Assembly (NCBI RefSeq): GCF_000519005.1
Contig: NZ_JAER01000037.1
Span: 1 to 44,300 of the forward strand
DNA: 44,300 nucleotides
Direction: 5' to 3'
Origin: Nocardioides sp. J54
Lineage (GTDB): Bacteria; Actinomycetota; Actinomycetes; Propionibacteriales; Nocardioidaceae
Below are positions 7,039-15,895 of this stretch, piece after piece (position 1 is the first letter of the stretch; each line of letters starts with the position of its first letter). A program made the position numbers and the translations under genes. The notes under the pieces are model-generated. The model made no database searches, was not told where the DNA came from, and worked only from the letters and a program-made list of their open reading frames with translations.

Positions 7039-9459
7039 GTGGCATCAAGATCGAAGCGCCGGGCGGGTCGATTGAAGCGTCAGAGGGCGGCGGCGCGCCG
7101 GGAGGAAGCGCTCGATCGGCACGCCGCTCAAGTGCTCAAGAGCATCGACAAGTCGGAGCGCTGGCTCGAGATGCTCCTCAACTCGGGCGCACCTGGTGCC
7201 GACGCCGAGACGGCGATGGTGCACATCGCGAACGAGTTGGTGACGGCGCTCCAACAATATGAACTCTTTGAGCTGTGCGAGCTCCTCCGCGTCGCGCTTC
7301 TGCCTTGGTCCATCGATGGAGAAGCGCGTCCTGGAACGGAGCGCGGGCCGGCCTTGGTCGAACTGCTGATGCTGCTCGCACTCTCAGGGTCGGGTCCCTC
7401 GCCGGCACACGAGGCAGGCGATCCGAATGCGCTCGTCGAGCGGTGGCAGGAGTTGGCCGATCACCTGCTCACCGTTGCACAGATCGACGTAATGGCGCGT
7501 GCTCACCTTGCGAGTGACCACGAGGCCTTCACCAAGGTCCAGTTGGCGAGCACCTTCCGCGAGGTGTGGGTACGCAACAGCTCGTATCCCGACATGGTGG
7601 CGAAGACCTGCCACGAACTCTTCGCGGCGGAGGCCGTCGCGGAGGCCATGAAGAAGGCGGTCGGCTTCACGGCCATCGAGGCAATGCAGGTCCTGGACGC
7701 GTTACATGACATCCAGATGACCGCTTGGAACTCGCGCCTCGAGCGGACCTTCGGCGCTCTCGACACGCTGATGGCCAGCGGCGCCGCGCCCGGGGAGATT
7801 GGCCACGACGACCCCAGGGTGATCGAGTTCACGAAGAGCTGGGAGGCCGCGTGGAACGCGAAGGCCGCAGATGTCGCCGTCGCCCCCGCGGCGATTGCTG
7901 ATCACGCAGGCTTGGCGCTCGAGTTGGTCGAACGGGTGATCGGCGCATTCTGTATCGACGTCTCCGGCCGATCAGCACTCGATCTCGTCCGGGGGTTCGC
8001 CACTGGTGACAACCCGTGGCGAACGAACCCGGTCTTGGTATCCGAGGACGGCGCCGCGATGCTTCTTCACGATGCGATGAACCTCCCAGCCGTTCGCGAG
8101 AACTCCGAACAGCTGTTGCGCACCACCGACGCATGGGAGATCTATCAGGCCCACCGAGCAAAGGTGCTTGAGGACCGTGTGAAGGAGGCGTTCGCGTGTC
8201 TCATGCCCGGCGCCGACATCTACGCGAGCTACGAATACTTCGTTCCAGCCGGCGAGCGTGAGGACGTCGGCGTTCCGGACGGCTACAGCAAGTTGGTCGA
8301 GGGCGATCTGTTGGTGGTGCTCGATGACGTTGCTGTCATCGTCGAGGCAAAGGCCATTGCGACGAATCCCCAGGCTCGCTCGGGCGACACCCGGAAGTTG
8401 CGCCGTGACCTTGTCGGCATAATCGGCAACGCGTCGAAGCAGGCTCGTCGTACGGCGGACCGGCTCCGTGCGGATGGTGGCCTTCGGCTGCGCGGTGGCG
8501 ACTGGCTGGATCTGTCGAGTGTGCGCGAGATCCACCTCGTCGCGGTCAGCCTTGACGATCTGTCGGGAGTGGCAACCGCAACGGGAGACCTGATCGATGC
8601 TGGGATCCTTGAGGCTGAGGACATCCCCTGGACGGTGTCGCTCCACGACCTCCAGATCATCGCGGACCTTGTCGATACCCCAGCGGAGTTCCTTCTTTAC
8701 CTGCGCCGTCGCCGAGACTCAGAGACTGCGCGCGTCTACGCGGCCCCCGACGAACTCGACCTGTTCCTCTACTTCTACGAACAAGGCCTCTATGTCCCGC
8801 CCGATCCGGCGAAGGTGCAGGAGGAACTTCCGTTCATGCGCGCGGAGACTGGATCTCGTAGACGGAGACGGAAGGTCGCGAGAGGACTCGTCACCAGTCG
8901 AACGGATCCGCTCGACAAGTGGCATTGGAGCCGGACCACGCCTGGCGCACCCCCGGCCCCCAAGCCGGACTTGCAGCATTCGCCGATGAAGGAAGTCGCC
9001 AAAGTACTCGCCGAGCGCCGCGATTTCGGGTGGCTCTCGATCGGCGCGACGCTCCTCGGGGAATCGACCAAGGCCCAGGCTGACATGCTGCGTCAGCCAA
9101 GGGACTTGCTGAGGAATCCGGATCCGCACGGCCGTGAGCGGAGCGCAACCGTTCCGGTCGGGACGACCAAGGAAGACGCCTGGCTGTTTCTGTGGATGAC
9201 ACGCCCGGCGGGAAGGACTCGCGAGGCCGCTCGCCGTCATGCGGTGAGTTACGTCCGAGCCAAGAAGTACCAGTTGGGGATCCGGCGTGCGGCCGTGCTC
9301 CTGTTCGCCGAGGACACAGGTGAGCTGGACGGCGTGTTCTACGAGGGTTCCCCCCTTGATCCGGACCCCGAGTTAGACGAGCAGATCAAGTTGCTGAGGC
9401 CACCGGACACTATGTCGCACCGCCTTCCTCCTCAGGCGAAGCGACGTCGAAGGCGCTGA
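7039..9459 (+). CDS. Large protein with PD-(D/E)xK nuclease-like core, function unknown
   Basis: From the GTG at 7039 the protein has 806 residues. The frame opens earlier, at ATG 6904, but those 45 codons look non-coding. Neither start has a good ribosome binding site. TTG at 7072 is another option. The first 400 residues are helical. Around residues 415-440, GYSKLVEGDLLVVLDDVAVIVEAKA fits the D-(x)n-ExK pattern of nuclease-related (NERD/restriction-fold) domains. The C-terminus is arginine-rich (RRRRR end). The gene stands alone on the plus strand between two minus-strand modules and overlaps the convergent gene by 28 bp. A nuclease or a nuclease-derived DNA-binding role is inferred from the motif only. 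Confidence 0.7.
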   Translation: MASRSKRRAGRLKRQRAAARREEALDRHAAQVLKSIDKSERWLEMLLNSGAPGADAETAMVHIANELVTALQQYELFELCELLRVALLPWSIDGEARPGTERGPALVELLMLLALSGSGPSPAHEAGDPNALVERWQELADHLLTVAQIDVMARAHLASDHEAFTKVQLASTFREVWVRNSSYPDMVAKTCHELFAAEAVAEAMKKAVGFTAIEAMQVLDALHDIQMTAWNSRLERTFGALDTLMASGAAPGEIGHDDPRVIEFTKSWEAAWNAKAADVAVAPAAIADHAGLALELVERVIGAFCIDVSGRSALDLVRGFATGDNPWRTNPVLVSEDGAAMLLHDAMNLPAVRENSEQLLRTTDAWEIYQAHRAKVLEDRVKEAFACLMPGADIYASYEYFVPAGEREDVGVPDGYSKLVEGDLLVVLDDVAVIVEAKAIATNPQARSGDTRKLRRDLVGIIGNASKQARRTADRLRADGGLRLRGGDWLDLSSVREIHLVAVSLDDLSGVATATGDLIDAGILEAEDIPWTVSLHDLQIIADLVDTPAEFLLYLRRRRDSETARVYAAPDELDLFLYFYEQGLYVPPDPAKVQEELPFMRAETGSRRRRRKVARGLVTSRTDPLDKWHWSRTTPGAPPAPKPDLQHSPMKEVAKVLAERRDFGWLSIGATLLGESTKAQADMLRQPRDLLRNPDPHGRERSATVPVGTTKEDAWLFLWMTRPAGRTREAARRHAVSYVRAKKYQLGIRRAAVLLFAEDTGELDGVFYEGSPLDPDPELDEQIKLLRPPDTMSHRLPPQAKRRRRR

Positions 9460-10115
9460 CCCCGTGGATGGTCTGCGCAGCGGACCGACCCTTGAAGTTC
9501 ATCCCGCTGGCACGCCGCCGAGTAAGGTGATTCCGGCACAAGCGCCGATCGCGCATCAGCCAACGCCCGTCGCAGGATCTGGGTCTGCTCCCAGCGCAAG
9601 CGTTGCCTCCACGCGTCCGGCTCGAGTTCTGGATTCGGCAGAAGGACGTCCTGATCCCACTCCGATGCCAGGTTCTCAAGCACGGTGAAGAAGCACTGGA
9701 AGACGGCCACGACGTCGGCGAGGCGCTCCCGCCAGTGAGCTCCACCGATGTCGAACGTGGCGAGGTCGTCCAAGTCCTCCGGGACCCGCCGGCTGCCGAA
9801 GTGCACGACGTACTTGCTGGCGTCGTCGTGGTATTGGATCAGGTTCCGGGCCTCGGTGCAGTCGGGCTTGGTCCACTTCACGCCGAAGTCGGCAGGGCCG
9901 ATGTCGCCTCTCGGGTTCTTGACCAGGAAGTCGGCCATGAGGCGCAGATGCACGTAGAACGTGTCGACCATGCAGCGAGCCGTCAGGAACTGGCCCTCGT
10001 CTACTGCGTGGTCGTAGCCAGCGGTGATCTCCGAGAGAATATGGAGGGAGTAAGCCACGTGGTGCGCGACCCTGACCTCCTTCGAGGCGTTCAGGGCGTC
10101 GAGCGAGTTCGGCAT
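9432..10115 (-). CDS. Helical protein of unknown function (possibly HEPN-like)
   Basis: Starting at ATG 10115 the product has 227 residues. It is rich in helices (EVRVAHHVAYSLHILSEITAGYDHA, then TARCMVDTFYVHLRLMADFLV) with a conserved-looking aromatic and basic centre. The overall impression is of a HEPN-type helical bundle, but I find no RxxxxH motif, so this is tentative. An alternative ATG at 10199 overlaps the xis stop (ATGA) and would add 28 basic residues. Coupling favours it, while sequence character favours 10115. The 3' end overlaps the convergent gene by 28 bp. Confidence 0.55.
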   Translation of the reverse strand: MPNSLDALNASKEVRVAHHVAYSLHILSEITAGYDHAVDEGQFLTARCMVDTFYVHLRLMADFLVKNPRGDIGPADFGVKWTKPDCTEARNLIQYHDDASKYVVHFGSRRVPEDLDDLATFDIGGAHWRERLADVVAVFQCFFTVLENLASEWDQDVLLPNPELEPDAWRQRLRWEQTQILRRALADARSALVPESPYSAACQRDELQGSVRCADHPRGQRLRRRFA

Positions 10116-10195
10116 CCTCTGAGCGTGGCGTGCCCGTGTCGCGCCGACAAGATCCGACCGCCTGGGTAGCCCACGTCTCCCAGGCGTCGTCGAAC

Positions 10196-10492
10196 TCATC
10201 GCGAGGAGTGACGTGGGCGCTTGGCTGGCGGGAGGAGGTCAACAAGTTCCGGGCGTGACATCGAGACAGCTTGGGTGGCAGCAGACGCGATTCGTTGGTC
10301 CTCCCAGTCCATGAGCTGGTCCAGGCGCCAGCGGTCGGGGTGGGTCATCACCGGCGGCGGGACGAGGTCACGGTCCTTGAGGTTCTGGTAGCCCTTCGTC
10401 TTGCCCCAGCCATAGCGCGCCATCACGTCGCGGGCGTCGAGGAAGACGTGGCGCGGATCGAGGCCCGGAGCGAGCTCGGTGATGGCGCTCAT
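10196..10492 (-). CDS. xis: Excisionase / AlpA-like helix-turn-helix protein
   Basis: This is a 98-residue protein with a winged-helix HTH_17 (MerR/AlpA-like) pattern: FLDARDVMARYGWGKTKGYQ followed by NLKDRDLVPPP and DRWRLDQLMDWE. This layout is the norm for Xis proteins of AICEs and actinophages, which bend DNA at att sites to promote excision. It starts two bases after the RepSA stop, so the two are co-transcribed, as in pSAM2. In pSAM2 int follows xis directly. Here int lies 16 kb away. Confidence 0.8.
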   Translation of the reverse strand: MSAITELAPGLDPRHVFLDARDVMARYGWGKTKGYQNLKDRDLVPPPVMTHPDRWRLDQLMDWEDQRIASAATQAVSMSRPELVDLLPPAKRPRHSSR

Positions 10493-10494
10493 CG

Positions 10495-11763
10495 TCACAA
10501 CCCGAGTCCGTCGTCGGGGCGGCAGGCGAGTTCCTCGCGGGCGGCGAGGCGGGAGATACGAGCCGCGACGTCGGCGGTCGTGGCCAGGAGTCGGTCGCCT
10601 TTGTTGCGGTGGCCGACCTGGACGAAGCGCCAACGAATGGCCGGAGCCGGTCTCTCGTCCTCGACCCGCTTGCCGTTCGCGACTCGCCACTGCGCACGGT
10701 GGGCCCGCAGGGCGCCCATCGTGGTCGAGTACGCACGCGTCTTCGTCGTGATGTGGCCGCGGTAGCCGAGCGTGTGCAGCCATCGCGTCATCTCCTCCGG
10801 ACCAGGGGAGTCGGCGAGCTCTAGGACCGTCTCGAGAATCGCGCGGACGTGCGGCCGTACGTCGAGATTCGCGACCGCCCGAGGCGAGAGCCGGCGCGGG
10901 CTCAGTCCGAAGTCGGCGACCGACTTGGTGACGTACTTCGCCAGGTAGCTCGCGACCCGGCGGTCGTCGTCCTCGCCCGGGGTGATGCGAAGCGGCTGGA
11001 CGTCCGTCTGCGAGCCGAAGCGCAGGGTCACCAGTTCGCCGCCGAAGCTCAGCACATCGAGGCGCAAGGAAGCGGCCGCCCGATGGATCAGTGCGGCCAG
11101 GTCGGCTGCCGAGAGCGCGGTCGTGTCGTCGAGCCGGATGACTGCGTGGAAGTGCGGGACTCCGCGGCGCTGCAGCTCGACGACCTTGACGTACGACAGC
11201 ACGGCATCGGCCGCGCGCTGCTGGACGAGGCGCCGGAGCGCAACGGTGAAGCGGTGCCACAACTGGGGCGCATGCCAGGTGAAGAGGACGTGCCCGAAGT
11301 AGTCGTAGCACTCCGGGCAGAGCGGCTCACCGAGCCGGAGATCGCTGGCCTCGTGGATCAGCGTGCAGCGCAGCGAACGGCCGTGTTCGCACCGAGCGGC
11401 GGGCCCCGGCCGGCATGGATCGCCCGAGCGTGAAGTCGAGTGAACTGCCCCGAAGCCGGGCGCCGTCAGCGTCACGAACACCATCGGCCGCCCGTTGTCC
11501 TCGGAGTCGTCAGCGGCGATGCCCCGGTGCACGAGCTGCCAGGTGTCGCCGGAGTACAGCGCCGAGCAGGACGGGCAGACCGCTGCCCGACGGTTCTTGC
11601 AACGGGCGAGGATCGTCACCGGCCGACCGGAGGCATCCCGGCCGCGGAGCTCGACGGGGGAGGAGCAGAAACCCGCGTGCTCGACTCGCGACCACCAGTC
11701 GTCGTACCCGGGCGATGAGGCTCGCGCGACGATCTGGGAGACAACCTCGGGTGGCGGTTCCAT
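10495..11763 (-). CDS. repSA: RepSA-like rolling-circle replication initiator
   Basis: The gene encodes about 422 residues. The N-terminal RCKNRRAAVCPSCSALYSGD block is characteristic of the RepSA family of pSAM2-type elements and is probably zinc-binding. FVTLTAPGFG and further Cys pairs (PLCPEC) follow. VPHFHAVIRLD (about residue 203) carries the HUH metal motif, and RVASYLAKYVTKS holds the candidate catalytic tyrosines. The protein would nick the element's origin and start rolling-circle replication after excision. ATG 11763 is chosen because AAGGG lies about 11 bases upstream. GTG at 11772 is possible. The gene lies 15 bases downstream of the translocase stop. The origin itself was not identified. 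Confidence 0.87.
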   Translation of the reverse strand: MEPPPEVVSQIVARASSPGYDDWWSRVEHAGFCSSPVELRGRDASGRPVTILARCKNRRAAVCPSCSALYSGDTWQLVHRGIAADDSEDNGRPMVFVTLTAPGFGAVHSTSRSGDPCRPGPAARCEHGRSLRCTLIHEASDLRLGEPLCPECYDYFGHVLFTWHAPQLWHRFTVALRRLVQQRAADAVLSYVKVVELQRRGVPHFHAVIRLDDTTALSAADLAALIHRAAASLRLDVLSFGGELVTLRFGSQTDVQPLRITPGEDDDRRVASYLAKYVTKSVADFGLSPRRLSPRAVANLDVRPHVRAILETVLELADSPGPEEMTRWLHTLGYRGHITTKTRAYSTTMGALRAHRAQWRVANGKRVEDERPAPAIRWRFVQVGHRNKGDRLLATTADVAARISRLAAREELACRPDDGLGL

Positions 11764-11778
11764 GGCAGCCACATCCCT

Positions 11779-13158
11779 TCAAGCCGGCGGCCGGTAGTTG
11801 GACGCGATCTGCGCGATGTCGTCGTCGGTCACGTGGAAGGCGCGGACCCGGGTGACCTCGGCGCTGCCGTCTTCGGCGACGTATCCGACGCCGGGCAGTG
11901 AGTCCGGGATCAGCTCGCACAGTGCGCCGCGGTCGCGGGCGGCCTGACCCAGGACCATCGCGGCCTGGGTGGCTTCGGTCAGACGCAGCGCGATCCGCGT
12001 GGGGAAGAGCTGCCGCAGCGCGAGCACGTCCTTCGACGGGTCCTGCACGCAGGCGATCGCCGAGACGCCGACCGCGCGGCCCTGTGAGAGCAACAGCCCG
12101 AGCAGTTGCTCGACCTCGATCTTCACCTTGCGATCGGTGATGTACGCCGTGAGCGAGGCGATCTCGTCGATGACGACGACGATCAGCGGCTCGGCGACAT
12201 CGGGCACGTGCTGGCGGGCAACGCCGCGAAGTCGCTCGGCGCGAGCCGACAGCACAGCAGCTGCATCGCGCAGCAGGGCGAGCGTCGCCTCGCCGGTGTC
12301 GTACGCGAACCGTGAGAACAGTGCATGCCCGGCGCCGAACTCCATGCCGCCCTTGGGGTCGACGACCCAGACCTGGACGAGCCCGTCGCGGATCGCTGGT
12401 CCGAGGCCCGCGAGGATCGACCAGACGACACCTCCCTTACCTGCGCCAGTGGCCCCGGCGACGAGCAGATGCCGGCCGATGAGTCGTACGAACCACGGAG
12501 ATCCGCTCTCGCGCACTCCGATGCGGATCGCAGCGAGGTCCGGGCAGTCGTCGGGTGAGGCGACGGGCACGACCTGAGAGAGCGGGTCGGCGTGCTGAAC
12601 CTCGATCTGGACCAACCCGGGCTGGGCGGTCCGCACGCGGACCAAGGAAGCTCCGAACGCATGAGCCAGTGCCTCGGACTGCCGCTGCCAGTCGGTGGTT
12701 GACTGCCCGGCCAGCATCCTGACGGTGAGTACGTCGACGGCGTCGCCGATCACGAGCCGCTGCAGAGCGGGGACGAGAACGCTGTCGTTCAGCTGCGACG
12801 TCAGGCCATGGAGAGCGCAGACCGAGGCCCACTGCTCGCGATACACGCTCCAAGCGCGCCAGCGGATCCGGATGCGCCGGCTTACCCAGCGGCGGAAGGT
12901 GCGCGGGAAAGCCAGCCGCCAGACAACGAGGAGCAAGAGGAAGGCGCCGAAGGCCCAGGCGCCAGTCGGCCAGTCCCAGCGGTACGCGGCAAAGCCGCAA
13001 GCCGCTAGCGGCACGCTGATCATCGGGAACAGCACCACCCACCGCAGCAGCATCCAGACCAACCGAGACAACCCGCTGAGCACCGCCCAGACGACCTGCT
13101 CGAACACGTCCGACGGCAGCGCGGTCTCGTAGCGCTGACGAGTCTCACTCCGCACCAT
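11779..13158 (-). CDS. traB: TraB/TraSA-like FtsK-SpoIIIE DNA translocase
   Basis: The gene encodes about 459 residues. Two to three hydrophobic segments lie in the first 90 residues (LVWMLLRWVVLFPMISVPLA; WAFGAFLLLLVVW). A soluble domain with Walker A GATGAGKGG (about 233) and Walker B LIVVVIDEIA (about 320) follows. A C-terminal segment probably binds DNA. In Streptomyces AICEs a single such ATPase moves double-stranded DNA between mycelial cells, so this is the conjugation protein of the element. ATG 13158 is preferred. GTG 13161 is directly adjacent. Confidence 0.88.
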   Translation of the reverse strand: MVRSETRQRYETALPSDVFEQVVWAVLSGLSRLVWMLLRWVVLFPMISVPLAACGFAAYRWDWPTGAWAFGAFLLLLVVWRLAFPRTFRRWVSRRIRIRWRAWSVYREQWASVCALHGLTSQLNDSVLVPALQRLVIGDAVDVLTVRMLAGQSTTDWQRQSEALAHAFGASLVRVRTAQPGLVQIEVQHADPLSQVVPVASPDDCPDLAAIRIGVRESGSPWFVRLIGRHLLVAGATGAGKGGVVWSILAGLGPAIRDGLVQVWVVDPKGGMEFGAGHALFSRFAYDTGEATLALLRDAAAVLSARAERLRGVARQHVPDVAEPLIVVVIDEIASLTAYITDRKVKIEVEQLLGLLLSQGRAVGVSAIACVQDPSKDVLALRQLFPTRIALRLTEATQAAMVLGQAARDRGALCELIPDSLPGVGYVAEDGSAEVTRVRAFHVTDDDIAQIASNYRPPA

Positions 13159-13223
13159 CACCGATCACCCCTTCCGGGGAGCAGGAAGGCCCGGGATCGA
13201 GCAAGACCCCGGGCCACTCCCGC

Positions 13224-13580
13224 TCACGCCACCTTGCCCCCGGAGGACGACGAGGACGAAGACCTCCCCGGCAGCGGCGTACCGCACGCCCGGATCGAAG
13301 CGGCCCGGTAGGCCACACCCGACCGGTCGCCCTGCGACCAAGGGATGGCCACGAGTCCCTCGATGGCGACCATCTGGCCCACAGAGACCGACGGCTCGCC
13401 GGCCACAGTGACGGCCAGCACCTCGCCGCCGGTCGCGTCCAGCGCGGCGACCTGCACCTGCCACAGCGGGAGCCCGGTCTCGCGGTCGATCCGCGGCACG
13501 CCGGTGTCCCGATCGGTCCGCGCCTCGGCACCTCGCGTGCAGAAGAACTGCACGCCACTCACATCGATGTTCAGCTTCAT
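13224..13580 (-). CDS. Conserved AICE accessory protein (SCO3933-like)
   Basis: This is a 118-residue protein: MKLNIDVSGVQFFCTRGAEA, then VPRIDRETGLPLWQVQVAAL, and PWSQGDRSGVAYRAASI near the end. It finishes with a Ser run. Proteins of this pattern lie upstream of the tra gene in many Streptomyces AICEs. They look like small beta-barrels (an OB-like fold is my inference) and their role is not established. ATG 13580 is chosen with a purine-rich GAAGGCGAG upstream. It sits 65 bp before traB in the same direction. Confidence 0.75.
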   Translation of the reverse strand: MKLNIDVSGVQFFCTRGAEARTDRDTGVPRIDRETGLPLWQVQVAALDATGGEVLAVTVAGEPSVSVGQMVAIEGLVAIPWSQGDRSGVAYRAASIRACGTPLPGRSSSSSSSGGKVA

Positions 13581-13762
13581 CGCGTTCTCGCCTTCAGTGA
13601 TGTCGCGGTCGGTGTTGACCGCTCCATCAGCACACCGAGAATCCGCGCCGACCATCAGTGAGCCGGAGTGACACGGGGTGATATCCGCCGCGCGCATCCG
13701 GGTCGCCAAGACGCGGGCCAGTTGGCCCCGACCCGGGATCCATGGATGATCGGAGGATGACT

Positions 13763-14996
13763 GTGCCTGACCGCGGTCTCCTCGGGTCAGTATTAGCGGT
13801 CGGGAACGACCCTGGCGCTGCCCTCCGTGCTGCGCGCAAGGAAGCAGGGCTCACGGTCGAGCAGCTGGCAGAACGCGTCGAGGCGGTACGCCGGCGGCGT
13901 GGCCACCGCGAGATCCAGCACGAGTCGGTACGGCGCCAGCTGATCGGCTTCGAGAGCGGTGACCACCAGCCGGGTGATCAATGGCGGCAGCTCATTGCCG
14001 CCGCCCTGCAGATCCCGCACGATCGCCTCTTCGGCCCGTCCGCGCCTCGCGCGTTGCCGAGCCCGATGCTCGCCTCGACGCACGTCACGGAGGCCACGGT
14101 TCAGATCCTCCTGGCAGCGCGCACTCCACGCCGAGAACGAGCACATCTTCGGCCCGATGCACGTCCAGCAGCAGGCGTACGCCGACCTCCAGATCGTCAA
14201 CCAGCTCCTCGCTGTCACACCGGCCAAGCTTCGACACGAGATGCGCCGCGCGGCGGCCTCGGTTGCCGAACTGTTCGGCTGGATCGCCCAGGACAGTGGC
14301 GACACCAGGCTGGCGCTGACGCTCACCGACGAGGCGCTGAGCCACCTGAACGTCGTGAACCACGTCGACCCTGCCTTCAAGGCGATGCTGATGATGCGAC
14401 GCTCGAACATCCTCACGACGAGCGATCCACGCACCGCGATGGAGTGCGCCGAGGTCGCCGCGCAGCTCGCGCAGCATCTCCCAACCGGCCGCCTGCACGC
14501 TGCCATCGGCCGCCAGCAGGCGCTCGCGGCGTTGGCCGCAGGGGAGGAGCGTACGTTCAACGAGCACGTCGCCTACGCACTCGACCTCGCTCAGGAGGAC
14601 AGGGCGGCCGACGACCTCGCCGCCTACGCCACTCGCGGCGACGTCATCTCCGAGGTCACGCCCGGCCTGATCAGACTCAATCGAGCCGACGAAGCAGCAG
14701 ACCAGCTGATCGAGCACCTGCCGCACTGGCCAGACGGCCAACAGCGCGACCACGGGATCGCCCAGCTCCGCCTCGTGCGGGCACTTGCCGTGACCGGCGA
14801 CTACGGCGCCGCGCTCGAGTACGTCGAGGACGCCGTCGCCGCTTGGCGAGCAACTCCGTCCGCCAGGGCCCGGCACGAGCTCGAGCAGCTCGGGAGGCTT
14901 CTGCGGGACCGATCTCGTCGGCAGCCGGCACTACCGTTGAACCAACTCCGCGGCCGGATCAAGGACGCCCTACAAGGAGGCAGTACCGATGGCTGA
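13763..14996 (+). pseudogene. HTH (XRE-type) plus TPR-like regulator, split by a frameshift
   Basis: The first frame from GTG 13763 (GGAGG at 13752-13756) encodes an XRE-type HTH: GAALRAARKEAGLTVEQLAE, then QHESVRRQLIGFESGDHQPG. It makes sense to about TEATVQILLAAR (near 14120). The sequence then continues sensibly only in the next frame as LHAENEHIFGPMHVQQQAYA and a helical TPR-like region ending at 14996. A +1 change between about 14110 and 14130 (CAGCGCGCACTCC) joins the two into one product of about 410 residues, a size usual for AICE HTH-TPR regulators. It is either an inactivated regulator or a sequencing error. The gene diverges from the rep-tra operon and overlaps the creatininase gene. 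Confidence 0.75.
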
Positions 14997-15735
14997 GCGC
15001 CATGTCCTTCCCGCGACGGCGAGCACCGATGCCGCCGTCGTCGAGCCTCAAGTGGCGGTACTACCGGTGGGAGCTTTCGAGCAGCACGGCCCGCATCTGC
15101 CGCTCGCCACGGACACGCTGGTCGCTGTCGCGATCAGCAACGCGATCGCCGACGTCGTGCCCGTAAGACAGCTCCCACCCGTCACCATCGGCTGCTCCCA
15201 CGAGCACGCCGCCTTCCCCGGGACGCTCAGCCTCAGCGCCACCACCCTGGCCGCGATCGTGACGGACGTAGCCGCCTCGCTGCGTGGACAGGGGATCGAG
15301 CACCTGGTCGTGGTCAACGGCCACGGCGGCAACTACGTCCTCTCCAACGTCGTGCAGCAGGCCAACGCAGAGCTCCGGGGCTCGATGGCGCTGTACCCCA
15401 ATCGCGTCGACTGGGACGAAGCCCGGGCTGCCGCAGGCATGACGACCACGGCCCACGAGGACATGCACGCCGGCGAGCTTGAGGCGTCGATTCTGCTCGC
15501 GGCCTGGCCCGAATACGTCCGCGACGGCTGGCAGCAAGCCTGGTCCGACGACGACCACACGGCCGTCGACCGCCGCGAGCTGCTCACCGTCGGCATGGAC
15601 GCCTACACCACCACCGGCATCATCGGCAGGCCATCGCTGGCAACCGAGGCCAAGGGCCGGCAGGCTCTCCAGACCTTGGGTAAGAACGCGGCGAAGGTGG
15701 TGGAGATTCTGACCAACGGATCACCCAGCCAGTAG
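14989..15735 (+). CDS. Creatininase-family amidohydrolase
   Basis: The gene encodes 248 residues with the family's metal-binding motifs: LPVGAFEQHGPHLPLATDT (E-H-G-x-H...D) and VVNGHGGN, plus a late EASILLAAWPE segment. Members hydrolyse cyclic amides or formamide groups using two metal ions. The substrate here is not predictable, and creatinine itself is unlikely in this setting. ATG 14989 has AAGGAGG at 14974-14980 and overlaps the upstream regulator stop by 8 bases. The HTH-TPR plus creatininase pair recurs in Streptomyces AICEs, so it is probably core rather than cargo. Confidence 0.85.
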   Translation: MAERHVLPATASTDAAVVEPQVAVLPVGAFEQHGPHLPLATDTLVAVAISNAIADVVPVRQLPPVTIGCSHEHAAFPGTLSLSATTLAAIVTDVAASLRGQGIEHLVVVNGHGGNYVLSNVVQQANAELRGSMALYPNRVDWDEARAAAGMTTTAHEDMHAGELEASILLAAWPEYVRDGWQQAWSDDDHTAVDRRELLTVGMDAYTTTGIIGRPSLATEAKGRQALQTLGKNAAKVVEILTNGSPSQ

Positions 15736-15797
15736 GGCGACGCGGTCCGCTCCTCCGTCGCTCCCCGCGCCGCGAACGGCGGAGTTGCGAGGCGTGC

Positions 15798-15876
15798 GCC
15801 GTCCAAGGAACAGCGGACGGCACCGCCACTGCGCGAGCGTCGCTGTTCAGACTTTCTCTACTGCATCGAGAGTCTG
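15798..15876. terminator. Candidate bidirectional terminator between convergent genes
   Basis: Two inverted repeats occupy the 160-bp gap. GCCGTCC (15798-15804) pairs with GGACGGC (15815-15821), and CAGAC (15848-15852) pairs with GTCTG (15872-15876), extended by TCTC/GAGA. There is no clear U-tract, as is common in high-GC genomes. Confidence 0.45.
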
Positions 15877-15895
15877 AGGTCTCGCCTGCCTTCAC

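Noticed and set aside
13742..15166. Single 474-codon open frame on the plus strand
   Set aside because: After about 14120 the frame yields Arg/Pro-rich nonsense, whereas the +1 frame gives a sensible TPR-like protein.
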